A DNA stretch of 64,000 bases from Pezicula radicicola (lineage: Eukaryota; Ascomycota; Leotiomycetes; Helotiales; Dermateaceae): the NCBI GenBank assembly GCA_003008705.1, contig PDUO01000005.1, positions 1,367,997 through 1,431,996 on the forward strand. Reading direction: 5' to 3'. A program made the position numbers and the translations under genes. The notes under the pieces are model-generated. The model saw only the letters and a program-made list of their open reading frames with translations, made no database searches and was not told where the DNA came from. Of this stretch, positions 34,549 to 45,193 are shown piece after piece (within the stretch, counting starts at the first letter, position 1; the number at the start of each line of letters is the position of its first letter).

Positions 34549-35495
34549 ATGCGTTTTCAAGGTAAAACTATTTCCGTTCTATAGCAAGACATAAACACCT
34601 CGCAAAGAAATGGAAGTTTGTTAACAATCAATAGCGAGCGAGACTGCTTGAAACGTAGCCTATGGGCTAGTTATTCCTCAAATCATCATCTCCAGTGAGT
34701 AATTCAGAGTTTCCCACTTGATAGTGTTCATTTTCTAATAAAATATAGGCCTGGCTATTGGCGGATGCACTTCAGCTAGTGCGGGAATCCCAAATATATT
34801 CGTGGCAAAGTTTGCAGGTACATCTTTGCGGTTTGGATATATCGGTATGTGTAATGCGGCTTCCCAGGTTAAATATATCTAACTCGTGCAAAGGCGTTTG
34901 TAATGATGTTGCTGGCAATGGGATTGTTTGTGCATCAACACTGGGTAACTCTGCTAGCTTCCTAAGCGACAAGCTTTCCACAACCGAGGACGCAATTCGC
35001 CAAGTCATTACCCTTCAAAACTCTGCGAGTCTGCTTATGCCGGCGATAAGTTGGATCTCATTTGCTCTTGGAATCGTATCCTTGGTATGCCTGAGGCGTT
35101 TTAGGTGGAATGGCCTTGTCAAATCGACGCAACTTCTTGTCTGGGGCTCGGTTCTGTGTTCTTTCACTGGAGCTTGGGCTGTAACGTATATTGTTGCAGC
35201 TCTGGCTTCTGTAAACTTTGGAGCGGAGTCTGCTATCAAGAAAGGCCCTGCTATTGTTGTTCTTCAATGGACAACATTTTCGTTCGATTTATTAATTGCT
35301 TGTCTCGTCTACATTATCACTACTAATCCCGCAGATAAGAAAAGTTCGACGCCAAAATCGTCACCTCCTTTTTCCAAACCACCACCACCGAAATTTCCAC
35401 CAGTAAAGTCAAGTCCTCCATCTAAAACACCGCCGAAAAAGCCACCTCCACCAAAGGGACCTCCACCGTCGAAGAGGGATTCCATTGACGATTGA
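34549..35495 (+). CDS. SUR7/PalI-like four-pass membrane protein with Pro-rich tail
   Basis: A small plasma-membrane protein of the fungal SUR7/PalI (claudin-like) type. Four exons were assembled: 34549-34561, 34659-34694, 34749-34844 and 34894-35495, giving 248 residues with all phases consistent. The 49-bp third intron has a GTATGT donor and TCTAAC branch site. The N-terminal segment GLVIPQIIISSLAIGG is the first membrane helix. The family-like extracellular motif LRFGYIGVC follows, and the Cys pair appears to be conserved (VC near residue 52 and VC near 63). Three more helices follow (ISWISFALGIVSLVCL, GAWAVTYIVAALAS, FDLLIACLVYIIT). The cytosolic tail of ~50 residues is Pro/Lys/Ser-rich with PPPPK repeats, a possible SH3/WW ligand. 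Homologues act in eisosomes or pH sensing; its own role is not known. Confidence 0.72.
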
Positions 35496-35845
35496 GACTA
35501 CAATCAGACAGGATAGACTCAAGTTGTTGTAAAGTCCTTTAATGTGGAATGACTGGTTTCATCCGACCATATAAGGGGGTTGGGGCGTCTTGCAGACAAT
35601 ATCGCAATGGGGTGGAGGGAAGGTTGTATGGGTAGGGGTTGTTAGAGCTGGTCTCGCCATATATTGTCGTAGGAGGATATGAAAAACTACCTCAAATATC
35701 TTAACTCATGAAGCCCCACCCACAAGCATCTGAAACATTCGTCCCTCCAAAGATATAAAAACCCTTTAAAATTCCAAGCTAATCTATTCACTGAACAATA
35801 CTAACTCCTTTACTCTCCCTGTTTGGCTGTGGGAAGAATAGACTA

Positions 35846-35875
35846 CGGAATGGGGCCCCATGGGGCCCCATTCCG
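35846..35875. repeat. 30-bp perfect palindrome
   Basis: The half-site CGGAATGGGGCCCCA is followed directly by its exact reverse complement, with no loop and no mismatch. It is strikingly GC-rich inside an AT-rich stretch. It lies about 350 bp downstream of the SUR7-like gene, so a transcription-end or protein-binding role is possible. Confidence 0.9.
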
Positions 35876-37689
35876 ATGTCTAGGGAAGAACGCATCACTG
35901 ACAATCTTTACATCTCTCTCACATTCGGTATCGAAGAGTTGTATGTTGGTGTAGCGGGAGAAGACAACGGTGACTATAAGGTAGATTTCTGGTTTCGCGA
36001 AACTAGAGATGGGTGTCAGTTAGGAAGGATGTGATAGTTTGCAAGTTGGAGAAGAGAGAGAAAAGTAGGCACGCATGATAAAGTAGTGCTGCCCGCAGAC
36101 CCAACGACGGCGAGCATTTAAGCTTGATCAAGAGCGGAAATATCTTTATCATAAGCATTCTTCTAGCATAAAACACTGGACTGATAAGGTGTTGTGGAGT
36201 CCTAGCCGAACCTAAGGAAATTTCATAGTTTACAGCGAACTTGGACCCGTTCCATCCCACAAGAAGAGAGCAATAAAGCGAAGAAAACAATCACCGGGCA
36301 TCAGCAAAGCGCAAGAAACATCTAGAACAATCAGGAACAAAGAAATTGGGCAATTTTTAATAGACTTACTTGTTGATTCCTATGGATTTAAGGAGGAAGA
36401 CCTTGTCAAGAAGACTATTACTGATACCTTTAGTAGAGTTTCCTATTCTCTGGTTTTATACTTGTCAGGAATAATATAATGAATTGACTGAATTGAAGCT
36501 ATTTAGATATGGGGTTGCCACACTAGCTAGCAGACCCCTGAAAACAGCGGCCAACCCGCCCTGGAAACGGAAGTTTGCTAACCGTTACACCGTATAATAG
36601 AGTAGTCTAATCTGACTCCCCTCACTGACTACTCCTTCACTCTTCTTCATCATCACATATCGATGATCTCTCGCTTTCCTCGTCGTCTTGCCATCGATCT
36701 TGAATATGAACCGCAATGCCTAATTGGCTTAGCGTCATTGCTCAATCAATGCCATATTAAGACTCAGCACCAATCGTTTGGACCTACCTTATCAGAGCTT
36801 ATGTCACTTAGCATAAGCGAGGAAACAAGGGCCCCGGTTGTCAATATGCAAAAGGAATTGCGTGATCACAGGCTCTAGATGGTTATAGCGGCAGATTAGG
36901 AAAGCCAGCACAAGAGCAAGAGCGAGGATGGACTCCCATGTCTCTCATTGACTTCTCTGCTTCTCCCTCTCAGTTGTCTTCGTCTCTCTCCTTTCACCTC
37001 TTACCTTGGGTTCCTACTATTGGCTCTGCTGGAGGTCTTAAGTTATACATGACTCAGGGTGTAGTCCACTTTCGATTCAGTTAAAGACTTGGTAATTCTC
37101 GAAGCCTTTAGTGCCACGTGCTATACAAATCTCTGGAGTCTCCACAATTCTTTTCCACAGCCTCTGGTCTCTTGGTCTCTCTCTATCACCTTTTGCCTTG
37201 TTTTCTAAACTTTTGTTTTCGCTATGCTTCTCAGGTCATGGACAATTTCGGGAGCAGTACACTATCGATCTCGTTGAAGATTGATGCCTCTTTCGAATCT
37301 ACGATATTAAAGTCAAGGTACTTTAATAGCAAGGTCACTAGAGACTTTGATTCAAGCGCTATATATATGCAGTTTTTATTTTTCTCCTGTGGAGTCTTCA
37401 ATTCATGACACGATTTGAGAAACAGCACACTTTCAACTCACTTAACGATTGTCTTTCTTACAACTCTTCTAAGCTATACTAAAGCAGTCAAAGCTCTTAA
37501 GCACAAGACCGCATATTTAAATAGCAACTCTTTGGCCACGTGAATTCCGTGTTCCTACCGTACACTTCGAACACATGCCACCTACAGCTTCAGCACGCGC
37601 TTCGCAAAATCGTCCTTTTTTACCGCACGAGACAGCCAGATCCTTGGTTATGATACCGTCAATATGGACGGTATAGTATTCCCTAATTT

Positions 37690-37860
37690 GGATTTGTATA
37701 AGCTGTTTGATTTAAGCAACTCATTTGATTTGGGAAATTCATTTACACTCACCTGACTAACTCAAATAAAGCAAGTAACTTACTAGATTTAACTAGCTGA
37801 TTTCATTAGACCAGCAATTTAGGTTTTAGTAACCTATCTGATTTAGGTAACATAGTTTAT
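37690..37860 (+). repeat. diverged relative of the 18-bp repeat
   Basis: Contains TGATTTAAGCAACTCATT, TGATTTGGGAAATTCATT and later TGATTTAGGTAAC-like units, resembling TGATTTAAGTAACTGACT at 9928-10050. The units are out of register and partly scrambled. Confidence 0.5.
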
Positions 37861-38340
37861 TTTTTCTATGTCTGAACACTAACGACTAGGTGACTGACCA
37901 AAATAAGTAGGATATAAGTCTGTAATACTTTAAGAAATAACCACTTCATTAGCATATCTCTATTCTTATAAGCATTACGATTATTCAATTAATAATTTGG
38001 TCTATTGAATCAAATCTACTATTTTAAATGAGAATTTTAGTCGCTTATTGAGTTGCCAGTGGACTAAGTCTAAAGTCGCTACACAAGCTAATTCTAACTA
38101 CGGCTTTATAGCGCAAAAGTCTTTTGCGCACAAGTTACTAATTCATGATTATTTCGCATCTCGAAACCATTATCGGCCTCCCTTCTCCCAACTGTCTATA
38201 GGTAACAACATTCGACTTTCAACTACTTCGAGAGTACCTTAAGCATTCAGCAATTTTATTGTCAAATACATAATATTTTCAAGAAACCCACTACTAGTGC
38301 GGCTGCTATTCATCGCTTCGGTGATCAGGCATTTTTTCTG

Positions 38341-39587
38341 ATGGCGACAGACAGCATTCCTTCAAGATCTGCGACAGAACACAACAATCCCATGCCGCCT
38401 ACGAATACTTGTGAGCATGGTAGGCAGAGGATGATATAATTTAGTGGAAATATATAGCTAATACGCTTGCAGAATCTAACCACATAAAAGGTTGTTTGAG
38501 ACAGCTACAAAAATCTGTCGAAAGCGACAAATCTTTCCACAAATTTTTGAAGTTGCCGAAGGAGTTGCGCTTGATGATCTGGGAATATGCGCTACTACAA
38601 CCACGTCTACTGTTCCTAACTTTACTAGGGAAATCTGATCGACCGGAAGATCCCAGCACAGAATTCGGATGGAGTATAGGATGGGTCGAGAGGCATAGAA
38701 CTTTTATAAATGTCCGTTCAGGCCAACACCGTGCTCCGAGAATGAAAGAGTTGTATGAAAACACACATCTATCCAGGCTTATGGAAGTGTGCCGAGAAGC
38801 AAAGCAAGTGTGCCTTCATAAATATATCATGTTACAGCCTCTGAAAGAGGGTGTAGGCGCTTTAGGGAAGACCCACCGATGCGAAAGTTTGGCTGATCCA
38901 CGCCAAGATGTGATCAAGGTTATATTACAACAATTTGAAGCACTAGAGCCTAGGAAGATTTGGCCTGACTTTGCTAAAATTACAAGGCTTGCTGTGGATG
39001 TAAAATTTCCAGCGGTTGAAATGGATCATGAACAGTTTTTTTCGCGGGTAAAACAGTTTTGTCCGTGTCTAGAGAAACTTCTTGTGGTCGTAGGTTCGGA
39101 AAGTCGGCCATTGCTGGAGGCTAGGATATTAGAGAACTTTGTTTTTCTTGAAATCGACGACGATTTCGCAACAACAGAATTCCAGGAGAAAATGGCTGAG
39201 AACGACTCTATAGACTTTCATAGGTATGACATGAGATTGTGGCAGAATTTTGCAATCGGTATCAAGGGAGACATGCGGAACGTCGCAAAAAATGATGAGT
39301 ACTGGAGGAAAGTTGCATTCAAGGTTTGCACGATTGCCTATCCACACACCATCATAAGTTTGCCATGGGCTTACAGACAAAATAATCAGTACGAGCTGGA
39401 TTTAAGAGAGCATCTTGAATTCGCATCACAAAGGTACCCCAGTGGCTTTCTCTTTCTTCCTTCATTGTGGTGTTTCGTACCATGCTACAAAGACTTTACT
39501 CGGTACCATAATTACGAGGGAATAAAAAGGCTTTTCGACATGGAAACAAGAGTTGAGGAAGTGTTAGAAGATGGTACAATTATGTAA
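38341..39587 (+). CDS. 2EXR-domain protein, copy 1
   Basis: A 397-residue protein with a 2EXR domain, a fungal-specific module of unknown function, often in multicopy families. Two exons fit: 38341-38419 and 38473-39587. The open frame of exon 2 has no ATG before the domain, so an upstream exon is required. ATG 38341 with a donor at GTAGGC (weak) and acceptor TTGCAG joins it in phase. A stronger-looking donor eight bases earlier would create a stop. The signature is KLPKELRLMIWEYALLQPR near residues 58-76, followed by VCREAKQVC and a long C-terminal region with FCPCLEKLLVVVG. It is the first of three tandem relatives (40957, 42653) on the same strand. Confidence 0.75.
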
Positions 39588-40956
39588 ATGTTTAGCGGCG
39601 GGGATAATAACAAGTAATTTCTAAAGTTTGGAATGTGGATTGAGAGGCAAGATGCTCCTTATATATCTTTAAGTGTCAGCATCTGTTAGGGTCCGCTATA
39701 TCAAGATTTCAATATGTTTTGACAAATATAAAGCTATCCTTCAAGAAGAAGAAGCTGAAAAATCAAGCTTTCATCTCAGTACCTAGTGTTCTCTTAGTCA
39801 TCCTAATGTTTTCTAAATACTATAGATTATATTTTCACTAGCAGATGATTTAACCAAAAGTAAAGTCTTTCCGCTAGCATTTTCAACTGAAGCTTATCTT
39901 TAGCAACATAATCTAATTTGAGAATCTGTTATAATCACCTATGGCATAATAGTGAAACTGAATTCGGATTAAACTAAAATTACTTTGTAGTCAAAGACAA
40001 TCCGTAATACATTAATCTTGTTTCAATATCTGTCTACAGAAGTTGTGCATAATCTCATATCTATGCAGTTTTAATATCCAAGTTTGGCTTTTTGTGGTTT
40101 CTAACCTCTACTCTAGCTCGCTTAATTAACAATTGAAAATTATTTTGTACTTTGTACCTACCGACCTTAACACTTAAAAGCTTCAAATATTAACTAGAAA
40201 TTACAAACTAGCATCCTATTTCTACAGGGAATGAAACTTGCATGATATTTAATGATTTATCAACAGAAGAACAGAATATCAGAACAAGGAGAATGTATGA
40301 CTCTTGCTTCCTATGCTGCTATCAATAACGACATTGTAAACTTCAAGTAGTATTGACAATATGAATGTTTTTAAGGTGCTTGTTATTATAGTCATGTTAC
40401 CATGTGGAGCTAGCTCACACACCTTTTTAGACACGTGTGGCAAATGTGAAAGCTATAGTAGTCATGTGAACTCGGTCTAGGATAAGGAGCAAACAGGCCT
40501 TGGCAGCTATATAAGACACTTATTTCTGGCTCTTAGGTCTATACAGAATACAAACTAGAACAACTTAAGTACTATAGCTACAAACTTTCAAAGATTATAG
40601 TATAAACAGCTTGTGCTTTAGAATTGGGCGTGAAGTGTCACATGATACCCCTAAACTAGACTCGCTTAGAGATGTATGCTCAACTTCCTCAATAAGTGTA
40701 GTGTGGTGTGCTTAAAGTTGTGAATAAACAACACAGGATTGAAGTGGTTGTATAAGTAAGGATCGCCTTTCATTCACCATACATTGTGTTACAGAGGGTG
40801 AATTTACCTGTTGGACTAGCGCGCTCTTCGGTTACAGCCTGACGCCGCATCGCTAACTTGTTAAGCTTCTACTTCCTTCTACCTTCAACTACCTTCAACA
40901 TTCAACACACACTACATATTACAACACCAACAAACTTCAATATCGGCGTTACTTGA
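39588..40956. promoter_or_regulatory. intergenic between 2EXR copies 1 and 2
   Basis: About 1.4 kb. A probable core promoter for an unknown transcript or for copy 2 lies near 40500 (TATATAAG), preceded by CACGTG at 40435-40440. The last 60 bp before 40957 are a CAA/CTTC-rich leader. No gene is visible. Confidence 0.4.
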
Positions 40957-42111
40957 ATGAAGATTCAAGTCAAAGTCATGGAGCAGTCCTTTAACGACGC
41001 ATGCAATATGGCGCACAAGCCTTTGAACGATAGAGATGCCACCTTCGAAAACGAACTTGGCGAACTTGCGCACAGCGACAGCAAATTCATCCTTTTTCCA
41101 AAGTTACCAAAAGAGCTGAGACTCACGATCTGGGAGTACGCGGTTCCTGATCCTCGTTTCGTATTGCTTTGTGATAAGACTGCCTACGATTACAACGGTG
41201 CTATCACAGGTGTGTGGTGGGGAGAAGCGTGTTTTGAACTTCCGACTGAGCTTCGAGATACATGTCGCGAATCCACCAAAGTCTTCAATCGCTTCTACTT
41301 TAGCATTCAACCCGAACAATCGAATGATAGTGCTGCTACACCTGAATATTATGTTCGCGAAGACATTCAAATATTCGACACTCAGATTGACGCCGAAAAG
41401 GATATTATCATACTTACCGGAAACGGCCTTCAAAATCAACTTCTCAACGGAGGTCTACCACCAAACCTTGCCAAAGTAGAGCATCTAGCAGTTGTTATCT
41501 ACCTTCCATTACTTCTTGAATGGGATCCCGAATTGAAAATTCAATTTTGGGCTTTTATCAAGGCTGCAGCACCAAATCTAAAGAAGTTTACTCTTCTTCA
41601 CACATGGGACCACCCCGGAAACTTTCGACTATTAAATAATCTCCAGTCTCACACTGCATTCGTGGAAGTCGACGAAACCTTCCTAGATATGGAATTTGAT
41701 TGCTCTTGTGTTTCGGACCAAGAGGTTGAGGATTACAACTACCGAGTTACCCAAGCCCAGTTTAATATGTCATCTCTGTCGTCGTCTGCGTCCATGGCGA
41801 AGCAGGAATTTCAGGTTACTACGGAGGAGGATAAGTTTTGGCAAAATGTCAAGCTGGAAGTTTCAGTAATTGCCTACGCGCATATACCAGGAGAAGTTGA
41901 CACGGAGGAAACAGTTGACACAGAGGAAACAGTTGACACAGAGGAAACAGGCACGCCCTGGCTCTGTTTGCATGGCCGCTATGGTGGTGTGCTAAGATAT
42001 CCAAAAGGCAGCCTTTATCTTCCCAATTTTGAAGTTTGGACACCTTGTGACGAAGATCGACGTCCAGATCATAAGTACGTCGGCATCGAGGGTCTCTTTG
42101 AGGAGAAATAA
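40957..42111 (+). CDS. 2EXR-domain protein, copy 2
   Basis: A 384-residue single-exon protein, related to the copy upstream. The 2EXR signature KLPKELRLTIWEYAVPDPR lies near residues 49-67. The conserved RESTKVFNRFY, DAEKDIIIL and LAKVEHLAVVIYLP blocks follow. Near residue 312 the peptide VDTEET is repeated three times, encoded by an 18-bp unit at 41895-41948. It ends with YPKGSLYLPNFEVW and YVGIEGLF, matching the other copies. Function is unknown. The start is the first ATG; a second Met (residue 8, 40978) is possible. Confidence 0.8.
   Translation: MKIQVKVMEQSFNDACNMAHKPLNDRDATFENELGELAHSDSKFILFPKLPKELRLTIWEYAVPDPRFVLLCDKTAYDYNGAITGVWWGEACFELPTELRDTCRESTKVFNRFYFSIQPEQSNDSAATPEYYVREDIQIFDTQIDAEKDIIILTGNGLQNQLLNGGLPPNLAKVEHLAVVIYLPLLLEWDPELKIQFWAFIKAAAPNLKKFTLLHTWDHPGNFRLLNNLQSHTAFVEVDETFLDMEFDCSCVSDQEVEDYNYRVTQAQFNMSSLSSSASMAKQEFQVTTEEDKFWQNVKLEVSVIAYAHIPGEVDTEETVDTEETVDTEETGTPWLCLHGRYGGVLRYPKGSLYLPNFEVWTPCDEDRRPDHKYVGIEGLFEEK
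41895..41948 (+). repeat. 18-bp coding tandem repeat, three copies
   Basis: The unit GTTGACACAGAGGAAACA (first copy with ACG for ACA) keeps frame and encodes VDTEET three times inside 2EXR copy 2. Confidence 0.92.
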
Positions 42112-42652
42112 TGGAAGTGTGGGTGCAGTTGGGTCACAACAACTGTGCCCGGGGGTTTAATGGAGGGAGAAAGCAGAGGCAGGAAATCGTTGGCAACTGG
42201 ACGTCGGAACGTCAGGAGTAGAAATATGTAGGAGGACAAACACATCACAGAAAAACACAAAAAAAAGAAGGAAAATAGAAAAAGAAAAAAAATACAAGTA
42301 TTTTTATAAAATTTTGGATCTCCACAAGTGTCAAATGATACCAGGACAAATGTCAAGATAAGTTAAGTATGATGTAGAAAGACTAGAAGGCAGGGCTCAG
42401 CAAAATTATTCCCTATTGGAGATAGGAATACTCAGTAATTGTCAGCTGCTAGTGTGAGAAGTGTGGGTTTTTATGCTCCAAAGTAATCCGGTTTGGCACT
42501 ATAAAGAAGTTACATAGACCTTAGGTGCAGCACGGATCCAAAAATCCTGATGAGAAACTCCTCATGAGTCTTCAAACACAATCTTGATTGTCTAGCGAAA
42601 TCATAAAAAATACCACATTGTGGAAAACACAACTTCCAACGACCAAGCTACG
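42112..42652. other. intergenic between 2EXR copies 2 and 3
   Basis: About 540 bp with an A-rich run at 42250-42300. No gene or clear signal is seen. Confidence 0.4.
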
Positions 42653-43699
42653 ATGGAAGAGCACGTAGAGACAACATTTCCGCAATACAAACATCTACCA
42701 CCGGAAATATGTATTGAAATATGGGAATATGTTCTTCCAGAACCAAGACTCGTCAAACTCGATCACTTTGCAGAAAGACAAAAAGTATTTTTTGGCTGGG
42801 GAGAAGACGACTTCATGGTGCCAATGGAGATAGCTCACGTCTCCAAAGAGTCTTCAGATGTCTTTCGGAAACGATATTCATCCCTGAAGACAAGTTTAGA
42901 AGACGAAGATTTCGTCAGAAAGGAAAACGTAAAAAAATGTACAAGGGTCTGTCGGCCGAGTTTCGAACAGTTACATGGATGTTGATCAAGATATTATTTT
43001 TGTGAACGTTAGAACGCTTAGAGGAATTTTTAAGCAGAAAGAAGGTTATGATTGGATAAAATTACCCTATGCTTTTCGAAGGTCAAAAGACTCGCTCTCG
43101 ATGGCTCTTTTGATGTGGCACCAGATGGTTACGGTGCCACTGGAGGAAATGCCAATCTATTTAAAATATTTCTTCCCTGTCCTTGAAGAACTGAAAGTAG
43201 TGGAACTCTCTATTGGGCGCGACTGGGAGGAGTTTCGTCTTCTCGATGATCGATTGAGTAATGTTAAGCTACTTAATATAGATGGTTCCGTCACTGATAT
43301 GGACATCAAGGCTATATTGATGAGACAGGATTTACCTCCTCCTTTTGGGACTGGCTACTAGAAGGTCTTGCTGGGACCTCGATACGTTTCAAGGATTACT
43401 TCAACGAAGCTGCAAAACGCTTCGCGTTTTGGAAAGATGTAAAATTCAACTACACAATAACAGCGTATCTGAGAGGAAGCAAGATTGATCCTTATAGCTT
43501 ACTTATGGAGGACGAAAAAATGCCTGTGCCGTGGGGCGATACTTTGAATGGTGCTCTTCTTGCATGGCGTGAACCTGTTATATTCATTCCATTTTGTGGC
43601 ATTAGGACGTCTGAATATGGAGGCTTTGCACCATGGGACCCGATCACTCAAAATGTTACGTACGGAAAAAGGAACCTGATTTTTGGAATTGAGGAGTAA
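42653..43699 (+). pseudogene. 2EXR-domain protein, copy 3, with two compensating frameshifts
   Basis: The third tandem 2EXR relative. From the ATG at 42653 the frame encodes HLPPEICIEIWEYVLPEPR, then leaves register at the A7 run 42931-42937. The family sequence resumes one base later (YMDVDQDIIFVN, PVLEELKVVELS). It shifts back to the original frame at the T4 run 43343-43346, continuing WDWLLEGLAGTSIRF to a normal C terminus FGIEE. Removing one A and adding one T would restore a full-length reading frame, so these look like homopolymer indels, either real mutations or assembly errors. No GT-AG pair near either point repairs the phase. As written the product would stop at ~111 residues. Confidence 0.7.
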
Positions 43700-44717
43700 G
43701 CTGGAGGGAGGAAGGAAGGGAAACTGTTGGAGTGAAGGAGGGGATATTATTTCTTAAAACTTGTTGTTACTGTCAGCCAATATCTACCAGTTATCAAGTT
43801 AGTTCAGGTAATAGATTAGGATTATAAAAACTTTGTTTGAACTTCTTTAATTTATAACCTTAGATAAAATCTACATACACTCCTCAACTTCTGCAAGTGT
43901 TATTTACAAAATGGCTAAAGGAAGTGGTAAAAAACTTCTTATTACGAGTTTATTTTGGCGTTGTTTTTCATAGAATAAAACAGCAGTTTCTTAGATAACT
44001 TACAGGGTTTCGAAATTTCAAGTAGTTCAGAAACACCTCTTTCATTGTCACTGTAGTAGTACTTCTCAAACAGCGGGAATCCATTTGTTGCTAGAGCTCA
44101 CAAAGTCTCTAGTCGCGCTAGAAGCCAGAGCTGGAGACCATTGGAGTAAACGTTTGAGCTGGCTTAGTTGTGTACTTTCGGCACTCATTATCAGTATCTT
44201 CGCTACTACTAATCGATTAATTGGTTTCTTTTGGTACCTCACTTTGAGAGACTAGAGTCACCAACTGGCAATTTGGACGTAGAGTAACATGACTAGTCAT
44301 TGTCTTATTAATTAATTTCATCATTTGCATAATGTCTTAAACTTTATGCATCACCCCAAGCACAGACATTCCAAACCAGGTTTTCAAGAACATCAAGGTT
44401 ATTCTGATCTTCATGACTCTTACCACTGTTCCCATACAGTATTACAGTAGCAGCCCAAATACTGTACCAGGGAATATCGAAAGGTCGAGTCAAGAAAACT
44501 TTACTGAGGTTCATTTGGGGCCTGGGATCTTCGTAGATCTTACCTCTTCTAGAAAGATGGAGGTTCCTTTTTCTGTGGGGGAGCTGCCTTCTTGGATTAT
44601 AAACTATCGGACGATCTCTTTGTGTCAGGGAATACCTTGTGATATATATTATAGCTGCGGGAAGGAGAATTAATAGGGTTGTCATATCATGTCAAAGTAC
44701 TGAACTTATGGACAACA

Positions 44718-45193
44718 GTGCAGGCCACCTAGGACGGGGGGTCTACACAAAATCTTAGCAACTACTTAAACAATAACACAATATAATTTTAAAGTGAATA
44801 TATTATAATATAGAGCTTAATAAGGGCTTTCTATTGCTATTTTTAGTTTTCTTATATCTTAGTTATAAGTAAAGATATACTTGTTTCTATATAAAAAAAT
44901 AATTTAAAACTCGCTTACAATTATATACCTAAATAATAACCCCCCCTTAAAAATGTAAAAATCGACTATACAATCTTTAAATTTTTTATTGTATCCCGTA
45001 TTAGGATTATAAAAAAATTATTTCTCTACCTATAATAGAGATATAAAAAAAAATCGAAAACGGTGTTAGAAAGCACCTATAAAGCCCTATATAACGATTT
45101 ATTCACTTTATAGTAATTTAATATTAAATGTTTTAGAGTCGGAGTTGGGCGCTAAGGTTTTGTGTGGAACCCCCCGTCCTAGGTGGCCTGCAC
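44718..45193. mobile_element. 476-bp MITE-like element with ~42-bp terminal inverted repeats
   Basis: 44718-44759 and 45151-45193 are reverse complements apart from a few mismatches and a one-base indel. The terminal part is GTGCAGGCCACCTAGGACGG. The 390-bp interior is extremely AT-rich and non-coding. No target-site duplication is obvious. The GC-rich ends around an AT-rich core set it apart from the 766-bp element at 32986. Confidence 0.75.

Larger units (their letters stand above)
35496..38340. other. gene-poor region with a perfect palindrome
   Basis: About 2.8 kb with no supportable gene. A 30-bp palindrome (35846-35875) and a diverged copy of the 18-bp repeat (37690-37860) are listed separately. 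GCGCAAAAG-T-CTTTTGCGC at 38111-38129 is another dyad. Open frames at 36663-36878 and 37118-37408 have no recognised features. Confidence 0.45.

Noticed and set aside
36360..36540. Possible solo LTR (TGTTGATTCC ... GGTTGCCA)
   Set aside because: No second copy, no target duplication and no primer-binding site visible.
38411..38472. Donor GTGAGC at 38411 for exon 1 of 2EXR copy 1
   Set aside because: It matches the donor consensus better, but joining it to the acceptor at 38472 makes an immediate TAA stop. The donor at 38420 keeps the frame.
42926..42972. An intron as the explanation of the first frame change in 2EXR copy 3
   Set aside because: The available GT donors and AG acceptors near the A7 run do not restore the phase of the downstream conserved segment.
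44344..44685. 113-codon minus-strand ORF with a hydrophobic start
   Set aside because: It has a real ATG, but no recognised domain, no splice support and overlapping open frames on the other strand. Too weak to call a gene.
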